This document shows, one piece after another, positions 12,155 through 23,836 of a stretch of 64,000 nt of DNA. The first letter of the stretch is position 1. Each line of letters begins with the position of its first letter. The position numbers and the translations under genes are program-made. This DNA comes from Vespula vulgaris (taxonomy: Eukaryota > Arthropoda > Insecta > Hymenoptera > Vespidae), in assembly GCF_905475345.1 (NCBI RefSeq), contig NC_066587.1, forward strand, positions 6,713,070 through 6,777,069, read 5' to 3'. Under the pieces are notes generated by a model. That model saw only the letters and a list, made by a program, of their open reading frames with translations. It ran no database searches and was not told the origin of the DNA.

Positions 12155-14183
12155 TATTATTATTATTATTATATATTAAACATCGTAATTGAAACCAATT
12201 AGAATTTTATTATTGTCGTTTAATATCATATACTAGTCCTTTCTTCTTTTTTCTCGTTTCTTTCTTTTTCTTTTTTTATCTTGATTACGTTACTACGATT
12301 CGTAAGTAACTTAAGATAATTTTCTCTTCCTAAAACCACAGTAAACACCTGTAACTTTCCTTTTAGACGCGTTAAGAACGCGTTTTACACGATTATGCAA
12401 GACGTGTTTGTCGTATTCGGAAAAGAGTAAAAATGTTACGCATGTCTTGTACCAATACATGATTAAATACTGTAAGGGAATACTACCTTCAATCGTAAAA
12501 AAACAGATGAGAAAGAAAAAGAATCAACGTCGAAGATTTCTATGTTGGAATGCTCGCAATAAACTAACTCGCAATAAAGAGAAACGCCTAAGAAAGAGAT
12601 TATGCGAATTTTCGTAGCTAATTGTGTTGAAATGTAATTAAATATAACTACGTAACTACAAAGATTTATCACAGATAGCTACTGGAATATTTTTTTTTTT
12701 TTTTTTTTTCGAAAGAAAAGAAGGAAGAAGAAAAAAGATTTAGCGCAAAAATAATTCGTGATAAAAGTGGTAAAAACAAAAATATTAAAACACGATATGT
12801 AACACTTATTGTCATAAAACTTTTGATGTGATAATACTTTTGTGATCTTACTCGTTTCTTAGCTTCTTCAAAGCTTTAATTGTATAAATGATTCAAGAAA
12901 AAAAAAAAAATGAAAAATAGATATTACAAATAAAAATAAAAATCGTCATTGTGTCGAGACTCTTGCAGTCACTCGTTTCTCAGGAGATTTGTATCCTTTC
13001 GTTTTTAAGTAAATTTATACTTTACGCGATAAATATCTAAGGTTTTTCTTTTGAAATAAAATATTTTATCATGTAGGTCTCATCGTCGCGTAGGTGAATT
13101 TCGCACGTTTCTATAAAATAAACGGTTGAAACTCGACGAGAACTTTCATCCTGAGAAGTGAAATTATATCGTGAAATCAGTTAACGGAGACCCGGATGAC
13201 TGAAGTAAGGAATTAATATATAATTCAATTTCTTCGTAGATAATACTTCGTGGTTTTTGGTTGGAGATTTTCCGGCGTTAAAAAAATATTTCGAAGTGGT
13301 AGAAAAAGAGGAAAGAAAGAGAGAAGAGAAAAAAAAAAGAAGAAAAATAATTGTTTTTTCTCGATATTAACACAAATCGTTACGTTTCAGAACATTGTCG
13401 ATCATTTGCAATAAATTATACTGATGTTTTTCGCGATATTATAATCGTTGCGATAGAGATACTCATTCTCTCTACTTGGTATAATTACTCAGTCTAGCCG
13501 CTATATAATTATATTCCCATTTTATACGCGATCAACGATCATAATTTAGATAATTATCGACATGAACGAGTCCACAAGAATATTCTTGCTACTACCTCAT
13601 TATCTATCTTTTTATTAACGTCGTATTATCGGCTAATTTCGAATTATTTACCGATAAATATCTTCATGGAAAATATTTCGACGCGAACGTTTAAATATAT
13701 ATGGATTAAAAAAAATTGATTTACACTTTCGTTCGTGATAGTAAGCTTTTCGCACGCGATCAATTACCATGATTCACTATCACGTTAATTATGTACCTAC
13801 GAGTATGAACATGTGTAGGTATATTATTTTCAATATTTTCCTTCGTAGAAAATGATAGCTACTTAAAAATGAAGTAACTACGTACAATTATTATTAAAAG
13901 TATTCGTATTAGAACTATTCATTACAGTTTTCTTTATTAAATAACTAGTGAAACATTATTTATTATAATTTAAAATTTTTTAATGTTTCATATTTCATTC
14001 ATATTTTCCTTACGAAAATTATATAAATAAATTATTTCGTGTTAAATAAAAAATGTGGAAAGAAAACAAAAAATTATTTATATTTGTTATTTTATATTAA
14101 ATGAAAAAAAAAGTATATACATAATATCTTTTTTTTTATCTTTGATAAGTAAAATTGTTTAGTTATCTATCATTTGAAGAAAA

Positions 14184-14193
<10 letters not shown>

Positions 14194-14232
<39 letters not shown>
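14194..14232. repeat. (AT)n microsatellite
   Basis: About nineteen AT units preceded by a poly-A run. Confidence 0.95.
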
Positions 14233-14236
<4 letters not shown>

Positions 14237-14270
14237 ATAGAGAAAAAAATAAAAATTTTTAGAGAACAAT

Positions 14271-14460
14271 ACTAAATGTTTGAATATTTTTTAAATTCAC
14301 TGTACATGTCACAAAGGAAGGAGAAGTTGACAGGATCGTTATTGTTATTCCAACTAACGGCACCAGCCATATTATTCTCAACCTCGGTAGGAGAAAATAT
14401 CCGCTGACATTTACAAAGAAAGCCATAACTGCGAATATGCGCCGCACCCGTGTCCCTCAC
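14271..14460 (-). other. possible orphan terminal coding exon
   Basis: On the minus strand a pyrimidine-rich stretch ending TTTGTTTGTGAG is followed by an open frame of about 60 codons ending in TAG. The predicted peptide is non-repetitive, with the segments TGAAHIRSYGFLCKCQR, FSPTEVENNMAGAVSW and NFSFLCDMYSEFKKYSN. This mixed composition is unlike the surrounding low-complexity DNA. I do not recognise a family and could not find convincing upstream exons. It could be the last exon of an unannotated minus-strand gene, a decayed gene fragment or chance. Confidence 0.28.
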
Positions 14461-14896
14461 AAACAAAAGCAAATACTACTATGCATACGTGCCGATGAAG
14501 TTCATGTATGGTTCCTGTATGCATATATTCATATACGTAAGCTAAGAATTAACAAACTTCTTTTCCATTTCTTAATAGGCGTTAATGTATTTATGTTACT
14601 GTAAATGAGATAAATTATCGTGGGTTTTATTAATGTCGAAATAAAACAAATTTATTTTCTTGTGGAAGAAATTTCAAAAACGTGTTGAGAAATAAACGAC
14701 TGAGAAAGTATTAACTCTATCAATTTTTGTTTCGATTTTTTTCTACAATTACTTTTCTTCTCTCTCTCTCTCTCTCTCTTTTTTTTTTTTTGTTTAATTT
14801 ATTATTTGCGATTATCATCAAAATATTTTGTAATATTTTCCTGAATCATATATTTTATTACAAAATCGGTTTTATTACGAATCATTTATTTTTTTT

Positions 14897-14901
<5 letters not shown>

Positions 14902-14945
<44 letters not shown>
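14902..14945. repeat. (TA)n microsatellite
   Basis: About twenty-one TA units. Confidence 0.95.
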
Positions 14946-14951
<6 letters not shown>

Positions 14952-15437
14952 TTGGTTTTTGCTTTTCAAATCTGATCTTCATCGTTATTAACGCGATATT
15001 TTGTAATAATTTGCAGATTCAGTAATTTTTTTTATGAAACAATTCCCAATTAGATATTTATCATTTTATATAAAATTATTATCGATCGTTTTCATAAGAT
15101 TTTTCTTCATTTCAATTTATACCTTTCATTCTTATATATACACATTATATACATACATACATGTATATACATACACGCATATATGATATTCTATGATTTC
15201 TAGAAATATTATGAGATTCTGACAATGTACATGTTTTTGTCGAATGAACTTGGAAAAAGAAAAGAAACCTATGGCCTTCCATATAATAAATTTTTTTTAA
15301 CCGAAAATCAAAGTTGTCTGTATCGAATGTACAAATACATCTTTGAAAACTTTCTAAACGACCGAATAATTCTACGAGTGTCTTCATCTTGGCTGGTCCA
15401 GCATCCATTAATCTCGATGAAGCACACACGAGAGTAG

Positions 15438-15442
<5 letters not shown>

Positions 15443-15499
<57 letters not shown>
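15443..15499. repeat. (GA)n microsatellite
   Basis: About twenty-eight GA units. It produces the Ser-Leu open frames on the minus strand. Confidence 0.96.
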
Positions 15500-15507
<8 letters not shown>

Positions 15508-16381
15508 TGTTCGCGCAGGTGTGACGCTTTTCTCTCTCTTTCTTTTTTTTTTTTGACGGCATGTCCAGTGTCTGCACTTTCGGCAATGAGTTTCACTTTC
15601 GAGAATCTTAGCGAAGAAAACCAGCCTGACACGTGTTCCAGCTTGCAAATTATCATCATGCAAATTGTCTCCTTCCTGCATTTCGACCGATACGATTCAA
15701 AACGTCGTCTTTGCGAAACGATTAATTAATTAACTAGTATCCTATACCACATATCTCTTTTCTTATTCCATACCAAAACAACTTATTTCGTATATATAAA
15801 TTTTTGGTTACGTCGCCATGATTTCTCTTCGTTATTGAGAATACATATTCCTTCGGAATATGTTTCTAGAAAAATAGAAAAAAAAGAAATCCACGATATG
15901 ATCTCTCTCTCTCTCTTTCTCTCTCTTTCTCTTTCTGTCGTAAGTACACCTATCATTCTCCTAAACGATTATAAAATTTCGAGAATTTCACCGTGGTGAT
16001 AAAAATTTAACGATCTTCTATCCTACCTTCGTTATTTTTATCGAAATGGAAACTTCAAAAGAATCCTTTTACGTAAGGTGATTATCTAAATCGGAGACTC
16101 CGTTTAGATGGAAAACATCAATTTGGAATACACTCACGCGATATCTATTTCGTGAACGATCGAGAAGAAGAGGGCATGAACGTTCAACGAAGACATAATG
16201 CACTTCCGGAAGTCGATGAACTCAATTTTGCCGGATTTGCTCGAACGGATCGTAAAGAGTTCTTCTTCTTTTAAGAGAATAGCAAGATTGCGTCACGCGT
16301 ACGTATGCCTTGTTGCAAGAACAACATCGAAACCGTGAAGTTCGTTAACGAACCTTTCAATGCAATTAAACTGTTAGAGCC

Positions 16382-16394
16382 GGGTCAATGACCT
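16382..16394. promoter_or_regulatory. candidate ecdysone response element (IR1)
   Basis: GGGTCA-A-TGACCT is an inverted repeat of nuclear-receptor half-sites with one base between them. It fits all 13 positions of the published EcR/USP consensus RGKTCANTGAMCY. It sits in a less AT-rich island (about 16070-16420) that is not part of any recognised gene. The match is seen directly; binding is inference. Confidence 0.4.
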
Positions 16395-17389
16395 CGAGAA
16401 TGATGAATCCTGTACGTATTCTTACTCGATCTACTATTTCTTCGATCATCGAATACTAACGGTATTTTTTCTTCTTTTTTTTTTTTTAATTTTCTATCTT
16501 CCTCTTTATTTCATTAGATTATGATCAAATATCGATTTATTTGCTTTCTAACGACACCTGCTTTCTAATATCGACTCTTTCTTTTTCCTTTCTTTCTTTA
16601 TTTCTTTCTTCCTTTTTCTTCTTCTTCTTTTTCTTTTTCTTTCTTTTTTTTTTTTTAACGATTTCTTATTTATCTTGATCATCCGAAATATTTCTGATTA
16701 ATATTCATTTATGAAGATACGATCTGGGTTAAACGATATTCGTATTTTTTACTATGGACAGTTTCTTATTAGATTATTCATTTTTATGATGCTAATTTGC
16801 ACGTAAATGCACACACACATACATACATACATATACAACGACTGTATACGAAATATATAGTCGTAAGATCGCTACTAATTTTCAATCTTGTAACATCTAC
16901 GATGTTTTTTCGAAAATTCTCTAACGCCTAAACTCCAAAAAAAAAAAAAGAAAGAAAGAAAGAAATGTAAAAAGAAAAAAACTTTCTAAATTTATTCTAC
17001 GTCATATGGAGGAGACATAAAAGTAGCGACATTTGAAAAGAGTTACGTTTAGAATTTAAAAAAGATGTTCGTGTTGATGTCTTATAATTAATAAAAGAGA
17101 AGTAGAAAGAAAAATGTATAGACTACTTCATCTAGACGTTTCGATCAAAGGATAGAGATATTATCTGGAAGTCATGAGAACGACGAATGAAAAGAAAAGA
17201 GAGAGAGAGAGAGAGAGAGAAGAAGACAAATAATAATAATAATAATAATGATAATAATAATAATATGAAGACGAAGAAGAAGAAGAGGAATCTTCAAGAA
17301 GGAGAAAAGAAGCACTACTTTCACTCGTCAGAATGTCGAGTATCTCTACTCTCATGAACTTGCTTCTCCTTCCTAAACTTGAATCTAAA

Positions 17390-18910
17390 ACCCGTTAATA
17401 TCATAGAACTTGAATCTCTTACAGATTTATCCTTGTAATATCACAATCTCGATTTGACGTAATATCTCAGAAACAAAACAAACAAAAGTTAAATATTTGT
17501 ATCCATTATTATTAACAAAGTTTGATCGATCTTTTCTCCTTCATCATTTTGTTCGTTCTCTTTCTTTTTCATTGTTAAGTGAAAATATGTTCGAGTTAAT
17601 CCAGGTACTTCGTGTTCATTAAAAAGAGAGAATCAACGAGTATTATCGATTTCACGTAATATCTCAGAAAAATAAAACAAACAAAAAATCAAAGATTTGT
17701 ATTCATTATTATTAACAGATTTTGGCCAATCTTATCTGTCTCGTTTCATTCGTTTTATTTCTTTTTTACTGTAAAAGTGCAAGTACGTTCGAGTTAATCC
17801 ACGCATGTTGCGTTCATTAAAATTTCGAGAGAGTCCTTCGAAAAAATGCGGAAACGAAATGACGCGTGAAAGCGAGAATCAATGAGTACTATCGATTTGA
17901 CGTAATATCTCCGATACAAAACAAATATAAATCAAAGATTTGTATTTGCTATTATCATTAACAGATTTCAATCAATCTTATCTGTCTCATTTCATTCGTT
18001 TTATTTCTTCTCTACTGTAAAGTTGCAAGTACGTTCGAGTTAATCCACGTACGTTGAGTTCATTAAAATTTCGAGAGAGTCCTTCGAAAAAATGCGGAAA
18101 TGAAATGACGCGTGAAAGCGAGAATCAATGAGTACTATCGATTTGACGTAATATCTCAGAAACAAAACAAATAAAAAGTCCAAGATTTGTATTCATTTTT
18201 ATTAATAGACTCTGGCCAATCTTATCTGTCTCATTTTATTCGTTTGATTTTTTTTTTTTCTTTTTTTTTAACTGTAAACGTATAAGTACGCTCGAGTTAA
18301 TCCAGAAAGCATGCTGCGTTCATTAAAATTTCGAGAGAATCCTTCGAAGAAATGCAGAAACAAACGCAACGATGCGTGAAAACTGAAATCAACGAGTAGT
18401 ATCGATTCGACGTAATATCTCCGATACAAAACAAACAAAAATCCAAATTTTATATTTATTATTATCTTTAACAGATCCCTGACCAATCTTATCAGATTCA
18501 TTTCATTCGTTTTATTTCTTTTCTACTGCAAGTTTCAAGTGTCTTCGAGTTAATCCACGTACATTCTGTTCATTAAAATTTCAAGAGAGAATCCTTCGAA
18601 GAGATACGGAAACTCAATGAATGAGTGAAATTTGAAATCAACCAGTAGTATCGATTTAATCGTAATACCTAAGAGAAACAAAACAAACAGAAATCAAAGA
18701 TTCGTATTTTATTATTATCGTTAATAGATTCTGATCAATCTTATCTGACTCACTCCAATCATTTTCTTCGTTTTCTATTATGAGATCGAACTATATTCGA
18801 GTTAATCCTACGCTACGAGGCGCGTGTAGGTTGCGTTCATTAAAATTTTGAGGGAGTCCTTCGAAGAAATGCGGAAACGCAATGATGCGTGAAAGTAGGA
18901 ATCAACGAGC
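17390..18910. repeat. tandem array, six copies of about 200-257 bp
   Basis: The motif TCGAGTTAATCC recurs at about 17591, 17789, 18035, 18292, 18545 and 18797, giving spacings of 198, 246, 257, 253 and 252 bp. Each unit has the same order of blocks: CGAGTTAATCC, then TTCATTAAAATTTCGAGAG, TCCTTCGAA(G/A)AAATGCGG, a T/CGTGAAA block, GTA(C)TATCGATTTGACGTAAT, an AAACAAAACAAA run, a TTTGTATTTATTATTA block, ACAGATT, CCAATCTTATCTG and TCATTCGTTTTATTT. The first copy is the most diverged and the shortest. No open frame runs through the units. Confidence 0.88.
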
Positions 18911-19018
18911 AGTGTCGCCAAGTACGCCAACTCGATTATACAACGAGTCCTTGGCGTTGAATAATGCACCATGAGTGAAAAATAATATGTATGTGAATGC
19001 AATGGTGGATGGCATACG

Positions 19019-19054
<36 letters not shown>

Positions 19055-19558
19055 AAGGAGATGGAAATAGAGATGGAAGAGGAGTTGGAGGAATTGGAGA
19101 AGGAGGAAAAAGAGGAGGAGAGGAAAGAGGACAGGACCGAATGCAATTAAACGCAACGTATGCTCCCGCTACGCATCGTATCATCCTCAGAGAGTACCTC
19201 AGAGGAGTGAAAGTCGGCGAATAACGGGCCGACTTGCTTGACTCTGAGTATCGTGACTACTTCCAAACGAGAGATTTTACATATGTGTTTGTACATATGT
19301 GCTTGCATGCGAACTGGAGAATTTATGTCTTTAACTGATGATCGCTATCAACGATTAGATATACGATACATCTCGATTGGATGAATTTAGATCAAAAAAC
19401 TAGTTTTCCAATGCATTTTCTAGGATATAAAAAAAGAAATTGTTCCTTTTTCTCATCTACATTTTTATCTATATAATATGTATATTATATATATATATAT
19501 AATATATATATATACATATACTATATGTATATAATCTATATCTTTATATTTCATTTAG

Positions 19559-19560
<2 letters not shown>

Positions 19561-19600
<40 letters not shown>
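19561..19600. repeat. (TA)n microsatellite
   Basis: Nearly uninterrupted TA units inside a broader AT-rich tract (19480-19790) of TATA/TGTA repeats. Confidence 0.9.
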
Positions 19601-19602
<2 letters not shown>

Positions 19603-20148
19603 ATATTGTTATATATATATGTTTTTATAGGTATAATTGATAGATTCTATATTTGTAGGTTTATGTTCTGTTTCCAATAGTTATAATTCACATTCTCGTT
19701 TCAAATATCTATAAATGAATACATACATATACATATATGTATGTATGTATATTTATGCATATATATGTATATATACACAGACATACATAAATCTATGCGT
19801 AGAAATTAAATATGGACTCTAGCTATAGTTTTATCTTCTGTTTCAAAGGATTGCACGTCATCCTCTCGAAAAAAAAGAAAGACTTTTTTCTCTCTTTCTC
19901 TTTCTCTCTTGGTACTTCGAAAAGATGCCACCTGCTTTGGGGTCATTGAACTTTCAGTAAAATACACGCGGAGACTCATCCACGCCCAATTCTTTTGAAC
20001 TCTCATCGTCATATAAATCCGATTATAAAATTACTTTCTCTTTGAATGCGGCTAACGCATAAGGGATAAGAGCTTTAAGCGAAGAAAAAAAAAATTACAT
20101 ATTACATGTAATGCGTGACCCCTAACATTCGGCATGTTAATTTGAAAA

Positions 20149-20223
20149 TTAACCGTGATCGGGCATTTCTTGGAGAACGACTTGTCCTTGTTGGAATCTA
20201 ACGGTCTTCAAAGTCAACGGTAC
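20149..20223 (-). other. candidate terminal coding exon of an unknown minus-strand gene
   Basis: On the minus strand the acceptor TCTGGATTGCAG is followed by 24 in-frame codons and TAA. The peptide (VPLTLKTVRFQQGQ, ending QEMPDHG) is compositionally normal and unlike repeat translation. The exon starts in phase 0. The only upstream candidate on the same strand is the open frame at 22590-22784, whose donor is also phase 0, but that pairing is unproven. I do not recognise the protein. Confidence 0.35.
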
Positions 20224-20811
20224 CTGCAATCCAGAATTTCAACGTGAACGAAACCCGTTTTAAAAGAAGATGAGAAGATTGATTATACGGATCTTTATCT
20301 ATATATATATATATATATATATACTTATGTACTTGTGTAGATATGTAAACTCGTAGTTAACTAATATCAATCATTCAACATGATTTGATCTTTAACCTAT
20401 TGCTTCTTCGACATAAACGAATTTATTTATAACATGACATAAACCTCAATAATCGAAACGATCAAATCTTCTAATGCGTTAAGATAAAATTAAAAACAAT
20501 TAAATAATAGTGGAATAGAATTTGAAGAAAATAAATTTCATTGACGCATAAAGAAATTAAAAAGCTTGTTCTAATTAATGACTTATTATATCTCAGAACT
20601 AATTAGAAATATTTTTAATATTAAATGATTCTATATAATTTATAAGAATAAACAATTACAAATAATCACGATTCTAATAAGTTCTAAATAATAACAATTA
20701 ATTGTAAAATAATATAATTAGATTTTCAAAATAAAAAAGAAAGAAAAAATATAATTAATCAGTTGCGAATGAATAAAACGAAACCAGTGAAATTCGAAAG
20801 AGACTCGAATG

Positions 20812-20848
<37 letters not shown>

Positions 20849-22589
20849 ATGATTCATACAAATTCAATGATCCTAATTAATTCAGTTTCGTATTCGATTG
20901 ATATACAAAAGAGAAAGAGGATTATGATTTTTCCATGAAAGCGAGATCAATTTCGATAGCGTTGGTAAGCGTTCGTTCGCGTGTTGCTATTAATTTGCGT
21001 GGTAGAACGATTTGAAATATGGCAATTAGAACGCTATCATAGAAGAACACGCACGTGTGCCACATGACAAGTGGGCCGTCGAAACAGCGAACGCAAACTG
21101 CAACTGCTCGCGTGATTTACTCGTGAAATTCACGGTCGTCTCAATGATACACGAGTACGTTACCACCGACTTAAGAAAAAATTCAAAACGAATATCTTTC
21201 TAATCTTTTTTCTTATCTGATTTTCTCTATTTTACAAACGTATACAACGTTAAACCGTTACAATGAAAGCCAATAAATGTGTTAGTATGTCAAATTATCG
21301 ACGAGAGAAAACGATAAGTATCCTTGTGAAAATGAAACAAATTATTATCATTATCAACGTCTTCTTTATCAGCGATTATAAAAATTTAAAAAAAAAAATA
21401 AATAAATAAAAAACAACTGTCCTCGTGAAATCGTCCTCGAGAAAATATAATTTTCTAATTTTATCCTTGCGTGGAAACGAAAGGAAAGAAATTTTTATCG
21501 TTATCAATGTGTACTTAAAATCATTGAAAATTTGCTTCTTTCGTTATTTTGTCGATGCTTCGATATATATATATATATATATTTTTTTTTTTCTTCTTTT
21601 TTCTTTCAAGTAACGAAAGTGCATAAGACAAACACTGACGATCCAAAAGAAAAGAAGAAAGACTTCTTTTGCGACAAATATTTACAAACGATGCTACGTT
21701 TTCACTTTACGTAGCGGAACTGTCGATACACGAAGAAGACAAATCGGCCAAGCCGGTTAAAAGAAGAAAAGAAAGAATTATCGACGATGTCTGATTAAAA
21801 GGGCATAAGAAAAACTCGTACGTATATACATATCCATAAATACATATATGTATGTATATATACATATGTACACACATATACATATATATAGTTTGTACTC
21901 TCGGGAAACTCAGAAGAAGAAAGTTGCCATCGAGAAATGCATATCTTTCTACTTCTCTTTCTTATCGTTATAAATCAAAAAAAAAAAAAAAGAGAGAGAA
22001 AAAAAGAAAAGAAAAAAATATCTAGAAATCACATTTGATATCTCATTGATGAAAAACAAAGACATTGTTACTTCTTTCGTTTGTTTGTTATTTTTCTTTC
22101 TATCTTCCAATCGTATTTAAAATCTCTCGAATACCAATCAATACTTTGAATCAGTGTCTGCGAACGGGAAAAGAAAAGAAAGCGTTATTGAGATCGAAAA
22201 GGAATACTAAAACTTGCGAGGATTTTCTTTTTTTTAAATGAACACAGATTATCCTCAAACTTGTTGCTCCTTCTTTTTAAATTTTAAATAGAGCAGTTCA
22301 CTGATAGATACATACATACATACAATTTTCACTTGTATAATCGAAACGTTCACTGTCACTCTTGATCACAAAGTGTTTTCTCAGTCGTCACCGTGATTCA
22401 GCGAGAGGGAAAAGAGAAGGATAAGTTAATTGAGTCCTCGTAGATAGAAAAATGAGAGTAATATGATAGTAATTAAAAAAAAAAAAAAGAAAAAAATAGG
22501 GGAAAAAAAAATTAAAAAAAGAAGAAAAAAGGAAAAAAGAAAAGAAAAGAAAAGAAAAGAAAATATCGTTGAATTCGTTTTGTACTCAC
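20224..22589. other. possible intron or intergenic DNA
   Basis: AT-rich sequence with CT, TA and poly-A runs. A GC-richer island at about 20940-21175 contains ACGCACGTGTGCC and a CCACATG/CAAGTGG cluster of E-box-like sites. It is flanked on the minus strand by a good acceptor (TTTTTTCTTAAG at about 21172-21183). A minus-strand open frame of about 46 codons follows, but it does not look like a known protein. Confidence 0.4.
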
Positions 22590-22784
22590 CAAGCGCATGA
22601 TGCTGTCTGTGCCTATGCTTGCCCGGTTCTCAGCTTTTACTCCGGAGATGATCTCCACGCAAGTAGCGATAGTTTCATGAAAGAGGTGGGGTCCATGTAT
22701 ACCACCATACAAGAATATATACCTACCAAGAATACATACGCGAAGAATCGACGAGATAGCTTCTTCGGTTCGATCTTCGACCAT
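22590..22784 (-). other. candidate first coding exon of an unknown minus-strand gene
   Basis: An ATG at 22784 in good context (AAAATGG) opens a 65-codon frame that stays open to the donor TTG|GTGAGT (22589-22584), in phase 0. The predicted peptide starts MVEDRTEEAISSILR and ends RASIGTDSIMRL. A second good donor (CGC|GTATGT) follows codon 15, so the exon could be shorter. It lies head to head with HPS1, whose start is 1.05 kb away. I do not recognise the sequence. It may equally be a non-coding 5' exon. Confidence 0.3.
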
Positions 22785-22994
22785 TTTCGGTCGTTCGCGT
22801 TCTCCTGACCTATATTAAACGAATATGCGATTTACTTTTATCATTTTCTCTGTCTCTTTCTCTCTGTTTCTCTACTCTTCTTTCTTTTTTATTTTTTTCC
22901 TAAAAAAAAATTAATTCAAGAGTAAGAAATGGTACAATGGTATAACGGGGTATATTATATTATTAATTGGAATTTTTCGTAAACTTCAAGCGAT

Positions 22995-23034
<40 letters not shown>

Positions 23035-23836
23035 ACATTATTTGTAGTAACTGATTATTATGTTTGTTTATGGCAAGAATATCGGACTGTTTCTTTCTAC
23101 GTTTGTACATACATGTTTACGTCTTCCACGTACGATGTATTGCAAAGTAAGCAAAAATGATGTATCGTAATAAATTATTTTGATTAGTTTGTAATAATAA
23201 AGCGCGAAGAATATTGTATATATATATTTTCTTTTTTTTTACGTTTCTACATACCTGTTTATTTCTTATCTATACCGACAATGATTAATATCTTGATTAC
23301 TCTTGGATATAATTGTGTGTTTTTTTTTTTATTTTCTTTATTTTTCTACGTCATTTATCGAACGTATTTTTAAATTGATTAAGTATATAAATACAACTAT
23401 CGAGAAATAACCCCTACAAATTCGTTGAAAATAGAGTTGTTGTCGCAGCGATGAAAGTTCTTTGAAAATGTTCTTACCTCTTTTTTCTCGACTTGAAATA
23501 AATTGGATTAGATTATTTGAAAAAGAAGAATTGATTCAATTTTTTACAAATAATAGATAATGTTACACAGGTGCAAGCAGATATCTCGTTTCGTTAATTT
23601 TTAAATGGCGCCGACACAAATATGACTTGCGCTCTCTGGCGATCGAATTTCTATGTTTAACAAGAAAATGCAGTGCCATCTGTGATCAATTTCTTGACAG
23701 GTACGAACACAGAGTGCTCAAGATTGTGTAAACTGTAAAAGCGCGAAACCATATGAGTGGTATAATTATCTAAGAGTGAAAGGAAAATTGCGTATATTCG
23801 ATAATACGTTCTTAAATAGTTTTATTTAATTTTATA
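22785..23836. promoter_or_regulatory. 5' region of HPS1, possibly a bidirectional promoter
   Basis: The 1.05 kb upstream of HPS1. A poly-T run lies at 22999-23029. Close to HPS1 there is an AAATGGCGCCGAC motif (about 23604-23616) followed by a GC-richer stretch with GCGCTCTCTGGCGATCG, which looks like a TATA-less housekeeping promoter. If the minus-strand exon at 22590-22784 is real, the region serves both directions. Confidence 0.4.
22999..23029. repeat. poly-T run
   Basis: About thirty consecutive T after GATCTC. Confidence 0.95.

Larger units (their letters stand above)
12155..20148. other. long intergenic stretch, mostly non-coding
   Basis: About 8 kb without a recognisable conserved gene. 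It is AT-rich and studded with TA, GA/CT and poly-T/A runs. Three things stand out and are listed separately: a possible minus-strand terminal exon (14271-14460), a candidate ecdysone response element (16382-16394) and a tandem array of about 250-bp units (17390-18910). The open frames at 15145-15681 and 18808-19224 are made largely of GA/CT repeat translated as Ser-Leu or Arg-Glu, and I do not call them. Confidence 0.6.

Noticed and set aside
15145..15681. 178-residue minus-strand open frame with a Leu-Ser run
   Set aside because: Its core is a translated GA/CT microsatellite and poly-A; only a short piece (15570-15680) looks protein-like, and that is noted separately as a weak lead.
17390..18910. 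CRISPR-like array
   Set aside because: The units are about 250 bp and diverged along their whole length, with no short identical direct repeats and unique spacers, and the DNA is from an animal nuclear genome.
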